9,079 nt of DNA, from assembly GCA_021299675.1 (NCBI GenBank), contig JAJTIF010000209.1, positions 1 to 9,079 on the forward strand, written 5' to 3'. Position 1 is the stretch's first letter; each line of letters starts with the position of its first letter. This document shows, piece by piece, positions 1 to 5,432 of the stretch. A program made the translations under genes and the position numbers. This DNA comes from Pseudomonadota bacterium (lineage in GTDB: Bacteria; Bdellovibrionota; Bacteriovoracia; Bacteriovoracales; Bacteriovoracaceae). The notes under the pieces are model-generated. The model was not told where the DNA came from, ran no database searches, and saw nothing but the letters and a program-made list of their open reading frames with translations.

Positions 1-144
1 AAGCAAACGCAACTGAGCATAGAGAGGCTCCATGGTTTTACCCGTAGCAAATCCCAACTGCAGGGGCTTTTGAATGTACCCCGCCAGCCGGATGGCCAGC
101 TCACGATAAAGCTCTTCCGTGGAATGAAAAATATAAAGTTTCAT
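1..144 (-). CDS. Glucosamine-6-phosphate deaminase / 6-phosphogluconolactonase family protein, N-terminal part (partial)
   Basis: Forty-eight codons are visible, reading from the ATG on the minus strand at 144 out through the left window edge with no stop. The product begins MKLYIFHSTEEL and continues with an LGFATGKTMEPLYAQL stretch (residues 30-45). This resembles the LGLxTGxTPxxxY phosphate-binding loop near the start of NagB-type sugar-phosphate deaminases and of the related 6-phosphogluconolactonases, which share a Rossmann-like fold. The fragment is too short to separate the two activities. The start has an AGGGG ribosome-binding sequence about 7 nt upstream. The gene is divergent from the response regulator at 220, and the 75-bp spacer holds a perfect palindrome that could control either gene. 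The active-site residues lie outside the window. Confidence 0.7.
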   Translation of the reverse strand, partial: MKLYIFHSTEELYRELAIRLAGYIQKPLQLGFATGKTMEPLYAQLRLL

Positions 145-162
145 CGCTTACCCCTGTAAAAT

Positions 163-177
163 ATTCGGAATCCGAAT
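163..177. promoter_or_regulatory. Palindrome ATTCGGA-A-TCCGAAT in a divergent spacer, candidate operator
   Basis: ATTCGGAATCCGAAT is a perfect 7+7-bp inverted repeat around one central base. An additional half-site, TCCGAAT, lies at 191-197. Both sit in the 75-bp spacer between the divergent sugar-phosphate gene (start 144, minus) and the sigma-54 activator (start 220, plus). The position and the repeated half-site suggest binding of a dimeric regulator. Which protein binds is unknown. The sequence was not seen near the sigma-54 promoter at 1544, which has a different dyad, so direct recognition by the neighbouring activator is not favoured. Confidence 0.45.
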
Positions 178-219
178 TCCATATTTGATTTCCGAATCTC
201 TTTGACCTATTCAGGCAGA

Positions 220-1539
220 ATGAAACAGGTCCTGCGCATTCTGATCGTAGAAGATGATAAATATTTTTTATCCCATCTGCGAGAAGTTCTTTCACCATTT
301 GGCCTTCTCGAGGCGGCAGTGAGCCTAGACCAGGCAGCCCCCCTTCTGGAAACTGAAACCTACGACCTCGTGATCACTGATCTGCACCTCAAAGAGGGCC
401 CTGAGGGCATTAAAATAGTGGAGCTCGCTCACCGCAGGAAGATGCCTGTGATCATGCTCACAACCAGTGATGAAGAGGAGCTGCTGACCCAGGCCTACGC
501 CCGTGGGGCGCTTCATATCCTGCGTAAATCTCAGGTCAGAGAGACTCTGCCTGGCTTCATCAAATCAATCTTTAAAACCGAATCATTGAGCCAGCAGCGG
601 CTCTTTGAGAGCCGCTATCCTACTCGTCACGCTCCCTTGAAGGCAGATATTTTAAAACTGCTTCAAACTCCTTGGCAGGGGCGCTCGCTGCTCATCATTG
701 GACCCACAGGGACCGGTAAAACAATGCTGGGCAAGCTCTTGGCCGAGGAGCTGATAGGACAACAGGCACCCTTTGTTCATCTGAACTGCTCTGAGATCGC
801 AGACAGCTTGATTGAGAGTGAACTTTTTGGTCACGAAAAGGGTGCATTCACTGGTGCGGACACTAAGAAGATTGGAAAAATTAAAAGTGCAGACGGAGGG
901 ATTCTTTTCCTGGACGAAGTCGCCACCATGTCACAGGCCATGCAGCAGAAGCTCCTGCGTGCCATAGAGGATAAGACCTACTTTCCCGTGGGCGCCGTTA
1001 AACCAGAAAAGAGCAACTTCACCCTTATCACGGCAACCTGTGAGAACCTTAAGCAGAAGATGAGTCTGGGCCAGTTCAGAGAAGATCTCTTCTATCGGAT
1101 CTCCTCTTTGCAGATTGAGATCCCTGCTCTCAAGCAGAGACCCGAGGATATTGATGTGTTCACTCAGTTCTTCCTTAAGCAAAGCGCTCGGCACGTGATT
1201 CTCTCCGAAAAAGCAAAGGAGGAGATTCGGCGCAAAGAGTGGCGCGGAAATTTACGTGAACTCAAACAGTTCATCCTCGACTTAGCTGACTCCCATAAAG
1301 GGATCATTGACGAGATCAAACCAGAATTGGGTTCCCTGACTAGTTCAGAGGGTCTACTGAATGCGGAAATACGCAACTACATCGAAAAAAATGGGCTTCG
1401 AAGCTATTTTCAATTGGTTGAAAGCACGATTCTTAAAGAGCTTCTCCAGAAGTACAATGGCAAGATCACCCAGTGCATGAAAGTCATGCAAGTGAGCTCG
1501 TCGGCGATCTATCGCATCCTTCAGGAACACAAGCTCTAA
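220..1539 (+). CDS. Sigma-54-dependent response regulator (NtrC/AtoC type)
   Basis: This 439-residue protein has three parts. The first is a receiver domain (about 4-118) with acidic pocket E11-D12-D13, phospho-acceptor D54 in VITD, T81/T82 and K103. The second is an AAA+ sigma-54 interaction domain (about 139-365) with Walker A GPTGTGKT (161-168), intact GAFTGA loop (208-213), Walker B GGILFLDE (226-233), arginines in FREDLFYR (286-293) and a GNLREL sensor-2 region (343-348). The third is a C-terminal Fis-type helix-turn-helix (about 408-437). All motifs needed to activate sigma-54 RNA polymerase are present, so it should act as a phosphorylation-controlled cytoplasmic activator. I chose the ATG at 220 because the receiver begins right there (MKQVLRILIVEDD). 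An in-frame TTG at 202 adds six residues with no ribosome-binding site. The SD sequence is weak (CAGGCAG). No kinase gene is visible. A sigma-54 promoter follows its stop, suggesting a local target. Confidence 0.95.
   Translation: MKQVLRILIVEDDKYFLSHLREVLSPFGLLEAAVSLDQAAPLLETETYDLVITDLHLKEGPEGIKIVELAHRRKMPVIMLTTSDEEELLTQAYARGALHILRKSQVRETLPGFIKSIFKTESLSQQRLFESRYPTRHAPLKADILKLLQTPWQGRSLLIIGPTGTGKTMLGKLLAEELIGQQAPFVHLNCSEIADSLIESELFGHEKGAFTGADTKKIGKIKSADGGILFLDEVATMSQAMQQKLLRAIEDKTYFPVGAVKPEKSNFTLITATCENLKQKMSLGQFREDLFYRISSLQIEIPALKQRPEDIDVFTQFFLKQSARHVILSEKAKEEIRRKEWRGNLRELKQFILDLADSHKGIIDEIKPELGSLTSSEGLLNAEIRNYIEKNGLRSYFQLVESTILKELLQKYNGKITQCMKVMQVSSSAIYRILQEHKL
1474..1490. promoter_or_regulatory. 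Candidate upstream activating sequence (17-bp dyad) for the sigma-54 activator
   Basis: TGCATGAAAGTCATGCA is a perfect inverted repeat with 7-bp arms and a 3-bp centre. Its overall geometry (TGCA at one end, TGCA at the other, 17 bp long) resembles known NtrC sites (TGCAC-type arms). Its centre, about 1482, is roughly 89 bp upstream of the start predicted from the sigma-54 promoter at 1544-1560, which is a usual enhancer distance for this activator class. It lies inside the coding sequence for the activator's own helix-turn-helix. That the activator binds here is inference. Confidence 0.5.
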
Positions 1540-1543
1540 AATT

Positions 1544-1560
1544 TTGGCACAGTCCTTGCT
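1544..1560 (+). promoter_or_regulatory. Sigma-54 (-24/-12) promoter
   Basis: TTGGCAC, five bases (AGTCC), then TTGCT matches the sigma-54 consensus (TTGGCACN5TTGCW) almost completely. The invariant GG (1546-1547) and GC (1558-1559) are 12 bp apart as required. It predicts a transcript start near 1571, giving a leader of about 20 nt that contains AAGGAG (1578-1583), 8 nt before the ATG at 1592. It lies 5 to 21 nt after the stop codon of a sigma-54 activator gene, which supports its being real. Confidence 0.88.
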
Positions 1561-1591
1561 TTAGGGCAGATACCAACAAGGAGTATCTTCC

Positions 1592-1936
1592 ATGTCACTA
1601 CAAACCAACATCTTAAAAGACTACCGAGCCCTCTTCCCTCAAGACACCTTAAGAGAAATCTCAAACCGCACAGGCATCCAACTGACGCGCGTATTTCGCC
1701 TGCTCAATGGGTCACCCATGAAGCTTGCGGAGTACGAGTCTTTCTATGATCTCATCGAGCTAGAAAACACAAAATCAGAAAATATCAGTGCGCTCAAGCT
1801 CTTGCGCAGCCATGGACACAAACTCAGTGGATCCGAGATGAGCAAGATCTTTGACTTCATCCAGCGCAAGATCCAGTTCAATGAATTGGTGACGAGTCAG
1901 CAGATCATAAGCATTCAAAAACAAGAACTCGCCTAA
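1592..1936 (+). CDS. Small HTH DNA-binding-like protein, first gene of the sigma-54 operon
   Basis: I do not recognise this 114-residue protein as a named family. Residues about 18-55 read like a lambda-repressor/LacI-type helix-turn-helix: LREISNRTG, then a recognition-helix-like QLTRVFRLLNG, then PMKLAEYESFYDLI. A mostly helical C-terminal part follows (about 62-100), with a KLSGSEMSKIFDFIQRKIQF stretch. No membrane segment or signal peptide is visible, so it is probably cytoplasmic. The start has AAGGAG 8 nt upstream and is the first gene after the sigma-54 promoter, so it should be made only when the upstream activator fires. Only 14 nt separate it from the next gene. It could be a secondary regulator that adjusts the operon or a wider regulon. 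DNA binding is inferred from sequence pattern only. Confidence 0.85.
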   Translation: MSLQTNILKDYRALFPQDTLREISNRTGIQLTRVFRLLNGSPMKLAEYESFYDLIELENTKSENISALKLLRSHGHKLSGSEMSKIFDFIQRKIQFNELVTSQQIISIQKQELA

Positions 1937-1950
1937 GAAAGGACACTCTC

Positions 1951-2424
1951 ATGAACACACTAACCTGCGTCGAACGCCTTATTATTGAATCCCTCGGGAG
2001 AAGCGAAAAAAATGTGACCGAACTTCACCAGGACACCACTCTGAGCCATCGGATACTCATGAACATCCTGAATGCCTTGACCCTTCGGGGCATCACTCAG
2101 CAAAAGGAGGGAAGATATTCCATCTCTAAGCACATGAACCCAGAAACCCTCGGTGTCATAAAGGACAGTCTGGGTCAGAAGACTGAGGCGCTCGAGCTCA
2201 TCGAGAGCATGCTGAGCCAGGAGAGCATCGTACGGCTTAAAAAAGTCTACATCTCAGAAAAAGACAAACCCATTTTAAATGCACTTCTTAATAACCTTAA
2301 TAACTTTTTCCAAACACTCCCGGAGGCGCCAAAAAATGTAAGCCTTAGCGACTTCTCTCTTTTTATCTGGGGTGAAGACCAATACGGAAAGAACATCAAT
2401 CGTATGATGAAAGGATTGCTATGA
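1951..2424 (+). CDS. Small winged-helix-like protein of the sigma-54 operon
   Basis: This 157-residue protein has no family I can name. Residues about 5-60 have the layout of a winged helix: VERLIIESLGRSEKNVTELHQD, then LSHRILMNILNALTLRGITQQ, then a wing-like KEGRYSIS. That is similar to the reading heads of MarR/TrmB-type regulators. The remainder (about 63-157) looks helical and contains an asparagine-rich ALLNNLNNFF segment. No signal or membrane segment is seen. AAGGA lies 7 nt before the ATG, and its stop overlaps the start of the lipoprotein gene in ATGA (2421-2424), so the two are probably translationally coupled. Together with the preceding HTH protein it may form a two-part DNA-binding unit. 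Whether they are the split halves of a larger regulator is speculative. Confidence 0.85.
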   Translation: MNTLTCVERLIIESLGRSEKNVTELHQDTTLSHRILMNILNALTLRGITQQKEGRYSISKHMNPETLGVIKDSLGQKTEALELIESMLSQESIVRLKKVYISEKDKPILNALLNNLNNFFQTLPEAPKNVSLSDFSLFIWGEDQYGKNINRMMKGLL

Positions 2425-3665
2425 AACTTCTACTTATAATTTTACTGATCTGTTCTTGTGGCAAGAAAAATAAATACGCGGTTGATTCCCTAAACCTCTT
2501 CTACCCCAACAGTGACATGGATGGCGACGGGGTGACAGACATGAAGGAAGTCTCCCAAGGCCGAAACCATTTAATCGCTGACATAAATACAAACAATTCC
2601 ATAGTAGATGATAACTTTGTCCTGATTGATGGGGCGCTAAATGAGTTTGAGATCAAAATTAAACCCAAAAGGATTATTCGCATCGAACTTTTGAGAAAAG
2701 TTCTCGGCTTAGACACGGGAGTCATCAGTGACACAAATAAACTCACTGTGGATTTTAATTCCAGTGAAGACTTCTGGAAATTTTATCACTCTGGTCGTAA
2801 CTTTTATCACTATTATTTTAAGGCTAATAAAAATCAAAGCTACCCGCTGCCTGTGGATTTCGAAGAGAAAAGATCCCTTGAGCTAAATAACTTCTCTGAT
2901 TATGGGATTTTAGATCAGGTCAAACAATCAACCTATCGCCTGATCATCTCCACCCCACAAAAAGAGGTCATTTATTATCTTCATCCTTCAATTTCTCTCA
3001 TCAGGTTCTTAGAGACAGAGCATGGTGCCCACTTCTCCCAGGGAGTGCTCACGAAACTTGACTCAGATGAATCTAGCAATCAACTTACGGGGAAGCGATG
3101 GGACTATGTGACTGATGCTTTAGAGACCATGCAAGAACCGAGAGCAGGAAGAACCTATGCTTTTATCTTTGCTGACATATCTGATTATCAAAGAGCAGAT
3201 ATTTTGGATGGGCGCAAGAGTTGGGATTTAAAACATAAGTCCACATTTGATCACCGCCTAGAGAAAACAATTTTTATCCCGAGCTTTTACAAAAGGGAGA
3301 TTCAAGTCTCAAAAACGCAACACGCCGTTCAAGTTGGCGAGCACCTGTTCAATTGTTTTATTACTGAGCAACTCGATCAAGGTTTAAGACCTTACACGGC
3401 TACTGCTGAGCAGATTCTAGACTGGTTGAAGCCCTTTTTCTTAGAGGATATCAAGTTGCACTGGTCTTACTTTTCAAGCAGGGGAATTACTGTCCGTGTA
3501 AGTGGAAACATATCTAAGTACAGAAACTTGGCACTTCTGAATTCAAAGGTCAGTGATGCAACGATTGGAATTGGTGTCACTGAATCAAACTGTAACTTTT
3601 CTAGACCACATGTCGTCCCTCATTCTTTGTACACAGGGCACAAAGAATATTACTTTGCTGATTAG
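2421..3665 (+). CDS. Predicted lipoprotein with one EF-hand-like calcium loop, function unknown
   Basis: This is a 414-residue exported protein. The N-terminus is a short hydrophobic signal (MKLLLIILLI) ending in a lipobox ICSC, with C13 as the likely acylated cysteine. Residues 32-43 (DMDGDGVTDMKE) fit DxDxDGxxDxxE, as in thrombospondin type-3 and EF-hand-like loops common in cell-surface proteins. The remaining ~370 residues match nothing I know. They are rich in aromatic residues and have no further hydrophobic spans. C311 and C391 are the only other cysteines noticed. The start has AAGGA 5 nt upstream and overlaps the preceding stop by 4 nt, so it belongs to the sigma-54 operon and is probably its envelope-located effector. 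By eye the gene is more A+T-rich than its neighbours, which may mean separate ancestry. This was not calculated. Confidence 0.9.
   Translation: MKLLLIILLICSCGKKNKYAVDSLNLFYPNSDMDGDGVTDMKEVSQGRNHLIADINTNNSIVDDNFVLIDGALNEFEIKIKPKRIIRIELLRKVLGLDTGVISDTNKLTVDFNSSEDFWKFYHSGRNFYHYYFKANKNQSYPLPVDFEEKRSLELNNFSDYGILDQVKQSTYRLIISTPQKEVIYYLHPSISLIRFLETEHGAHFSQGVLTKLDSDESSNQLTGKRWDYVTDALETMQEPRAGRTYAFIFADISDYQRADILDGRKSWDLKHKSTFDHRLEKTIFIPSFYKREIQVSKTQHAVQVGEHLFNCFITEQLDQGLRPYTATAEQILDWLKPFFLEDIKLHWSYFSSRGITVRVSGNISKYRNLALLNSKVSDATIGIGVTESNCNFSRPHVVPHSLYTGHKEYYFAD
3622..3648. repeat. Perfect 9-bp inverted repeat at the 3' end of the lipoprotein gene
   Basis: ATTCTTTGT (3622-3630) and ACAAAGAAT (3640-3648) are perfect reverse complements with a 9-nt loop. 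The repeat lies within the last codons of the lipoprotein gene and 40 nt before the next start. No T-run follows, so it is not a classical intrinsic terminator. It could be an mRNA hairpin separating the two messages or an operator for the following gene. Confidence 0.4.
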
Positions 3666-3682
3666 CCGCAATTAGATATGAT
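3655..3682 (+). promoter_or_regulatory. Possible housekeeping promoter of the EEP-family gene
   Basis: TTGCTG (3655-3660) and TATGAT (3677-3682) are separated by 16 bp. The -10 box matches the consensus in five of six positions, the -35 box in three. The predicted start falls at about 3689, which is the ATG itself, so the message would be leaderless or nearly so. This would fit the AAGGG that directly abuts the ATG and is too close to serve as a ribosome-binding site. The evidence is weak, and read-through from the sigma-54 operon remains possible. Confidence 0.3.
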
Positions 3683-3688
3683 GAAGGG

Positions 3689-4444
3689 ATGGAAGTCTTC
3701 ATCATATCCTCTAACATTCGATTCTCCACTCACGATGATGGCCCTCATGCTTGGCCTCTGAGAAAAAATATCTTGGCGCAGATCTACCAAAAATACTCCC
3801 CTATCATCATTGGCACTCAAGAAGGTAGACAACCGCAGCTCGAGGAGCTGCAAGAGATTCTTCCCGGATATACACTTGCTGCCACTCATCGCAGCTGGCT
3901 TCAAGAGCGAATGTACCCTTGCATTTTTTTTCAACAACAAAGGGTGCAGCTTCACGACAGCGGTGACTTTTGGTTGTCGCTTACTCCCTACGTGGACGGA
4001 AGCTCATCGTTTGAGAGCATGTTTCCCCGCCTTTGCACTTGGGCATGTCTTGAGTTCGAAGGCACGAAATTTCTCGTCTTCAACACTCACCTGGATCATG
4101 TGAAATCTTTGACTCGGGAATCTCAAGTCAGTGTAATCTGCCAAGAAATTAAACGACTTAATCCAACCAACTTACCAGTCGTCATCATGGGAGACTTCAA
4201 CGACTCTCCTCAGTCAGAGACCAGAAAAATACTTCATAGGCATTTTCTGCGCTTGCGTGATGACTGGTCGGGCCCCGAGGAAGCAAGTCACCACCCCTTC
4301 ACCGGGATCAATCGTGAAGGGCAACGGATTGACTGGGTTTTGCATGACTTTGAAAAGAAAGCTGAACTTCATCTCAACAAAGAATCCGTTGATGGAATCT
4401 GGCCTTCGGATCACTTCCCGCTTGTAGTAAAACTCAGATTCTAG
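3689..4444 (+). CDS. Endonuclease/exonuclease/phosphatase (EEP) family metal-dependent hydrolase
   Basis: This 251-residue protein carries the ordered motifs of the EEP (DNase I/exonuclease III/sphingomyelinase) fold: N9 in SSNIRF, E45 in GTQEGR, H134 and D136 in NTHLDH, D169 and N171 in MGDFNDS, D215 in RIDWVL, and the D241-H242 pair in SDHFPL. These bind a divalent metal and catalyse phosphodiester or phosphomonoester cleavage. The substrate cannot be read from sequence; the GTQE and SDHFP forms are seen in predicted phosphatases of the family. There is no signal peptide, so it is probably cytoplasmic. The ATG at 3689 fits the domain start, but the only SD-like sequence (AAGGG) touches the ATG. 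The lipoprotein gene ends 23 nt upstream, so co-transcription is possible. The 3' end overlaps psd by 11 nt in convergent orientation. Confidence 0.92.
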   Translation: MEVFIISSNIRFSTHDDGPHAWPLRKNILAQIYQKYSPIIIGTQEGRQPQLEELQEILPGYTLAATHRSWLQERMYPCIFFQQQRVQLHDSGDFWLSLTPYVDGSSSFESMFPRLCTWACLEFEGTKFLVFNTHLDHVKSLTRESQVSVICQEIKRLNPTNLPVVIMGDFNDSPQSETRKILHRHFLRLRDDWSGPEEASHHPFTGINREGQRIDWVLHDFEKKAELHLNKESVDGIWPSDHFPLVVKLRF

Positions 4445-5363
4445 TCGCGACTTCGTCGCCGAGTTTAATATATGTCTCAATACCTTTTGCCGTGTTCTCC
4501 AAGATGTCCTGTGACGGCGCCCAGGCACCTTTCTCTCCCAGGATCACAACCGTTGAGCCACCGAAGAGAAAATATCCTTTCTCGTCGCCTCTGCTAAATT
4601 TTTGATCCCAGGGGTGTGACTGGACAATTTTACCCACACAGATGGCCCCAACTTCTATGTAAGCAATCCTTCCAAAATTCTCCGTTTCTAAAATACTGAC
4701 CTGCCGCTCATTGGCGATCAAAATGTCAGATTTTAATTTAAGCGCGAGAGGGTTCACTGAATCGTATTCCCCATGGATCATATAGTGTTCAAGGACCTGG
4801 CCGGAATCTGGGTAGTGGTAGCGGTGATAATCCACAGGACACAGTCGAGCCACCATCAGGGGCCCTCCCTCAAAAATTTTTGCGAGCTTCGGATTGGCGA
4901 GCATCCCCTGAGCTGTAAGATGTTTTCCTTTCACAGGAAATGTTAGGTCTTCAGTGATCGTCTTAAATCCGACGTAGCGGGCCTCTGCAAAGGCGGGCAT
5001 CTGCTTGGGATTTTGCACAAAGGAGCGCTGGCCCGGCTTAAACTTACGAATAAAAAATTCATTAAATGAGAGGTAGCTATCTTCCACGTTGGCAGCAGGA
5101 TGCGAGCCACCTTCGTACTCCTGAATCGGGATATTAAATTTTTGAATAAAGGGCCTTACTTTCTTATGGGAGGCGGGCTGGTCTTGGAAATGGCCATAAA
5201 TCTGTGAGAAATATTTGTTAGCGAAAACTCTTCCCGTCAACTTTCCTAGACTCGAATCGTAAAGAAAGCGAATAAAACGGTCACCGTACACCAGCTCTGT
5301 TTCTATCTTCTTATTTGCACGATGCCAAAAGCGGATAGAAGATGAATTTTGCGACGTGTCCAT
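4434..5363 (-). CDS. psd: Phosphatidylserine decarboxylase proenzyme
   Basis: This 309-residue protein makes phosphatidylethanolamine from phosphatidylserine at the inner membrane. The GGST motif (268-271) is the self-cleavage site; cutting between G269 and S270 would give a beta chain of 269 residues and an alpha chain of 40 that starts with the pyruvoyl group. GGST, rather than LGST, is the form known from class II enzymes. The histidines of DYHRYHYPDSG are H180 and H183, and NEFFIRKFKPG (101-111) is also typical. An oddity is that the segment aligned with the usual PADG/PADSR reads FAEAR (125-129), so the catalytic aspartate of the Asp-His-Ser triad appears replaced by E127. The start has AGGA about 6 nt upstream. 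It is divergent from the HtrA gene, and its 3' end overlaps the EEP gene. Confidence 0.95.
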   Translation of the reverse strand: MDTSQNSSSIRFWHRANKKIETELVYGDRFIRFLYDSSLGKLTGRVFANKYFSQIYGHFQDQPASHKKVRPFIQKFNIPIQEYEGGSHPAANVEDSYLSFNEFFIRKFKPGQRSFVQNPKQMPAFAEARYVGFKTITEDLTFPVKGKHLTAQGMLANPKLAKIFEGGPLMVARLCPVDYHRYHYPDSGQVLEHYMIHGEYDSVNPLALKLKSDILIANERQVSILETENFGRIAYIEVGAICVGKIVQSHPWDQKFSRGDEKGYFLFGGSTVVILGEKGAWAPSQDILENTAKGIETYIKLGDEVATRI

Positions 5364-5374
5364 GATAAATCCTG

Positions 5375-5403
5375 TTGGGAAGAAAGCCTCAGTCTACTAT
5401 ACT
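5375..5403 (+). promoter_or_regulatory. Sigma-70-type promoter of the HtrA-like gene
   Basis: TTGGGA (5375-5380) and TATACT (5398-5403) are 17 bp apart, matching consensus at four and five of six positions. The predicted start is near 5410, giving a leader of about 23 nt that contains AAGGAG (5422-5427), 5 nt before the ATG at 5433. Confidence 0.6.
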
Positions 5404-5423
5404 CAAATTCGAACTCAAAACAA
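5396..5423 (-). promoter_or_regulatory. psd: Possible sigma-70-type promoter of psd, overlapping the HtrA promoter
   Basis: On the minus strand TTGTTT (5423-5418) and TATAGT (5401-5396) are 16 bp apart, four and five of six matches to consensus. Its -10 box overlaps the plus-strand -10 box (ACTATACT), so the two divergent promoters would compete for polymerase. A direct repeat ACTCAAA at 5401-5407 and 5413-5419 lies in its spacer and could be a regulator site. Confidence 0.45.
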
Positions 5424-5432
5424 GGAGTGACC

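Noticed and set aside
202..219. Longer TTG start for the response regulator
   Set aside because: It adds six residues before a receiver domain that already starts correctly at the ATG at 220, and has no ribosome-binding sequence.
3528..3546. Third TTGGCAC, possible sigma-54 -24 box
   Set aside because: There is no GC at the -12 position (TT instead), and it is inside the lipoprotein gene.
3810..3830. Second TTGGCAC, possible sigma-54 -24 box
   Set aside because: The position 12 bp after GG is GG, not GC, and it lies within the EEP coding region.
3810..4103. 97-codon open frame within the EEP gene
   Set aside because: It lies wholly inside a gene with all catalytic motifs of its family and shows no domain of its own; a frame shadow.
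4447..4459. GCGAC-TTC-GTCGC small hairpin at the EEP/psd junction as a terminator
   Set aside because: The stem is only 5 bp, inside psd coding sequence, and there is no T-run on either strand.
5349..5432. Longer TTG start for the HtrA-like protease
   Set aside because: It would overlap psd, cross the promoter and bury the signal peptide; AAGGAG and the signal peptide both fix the ATG at 5433.
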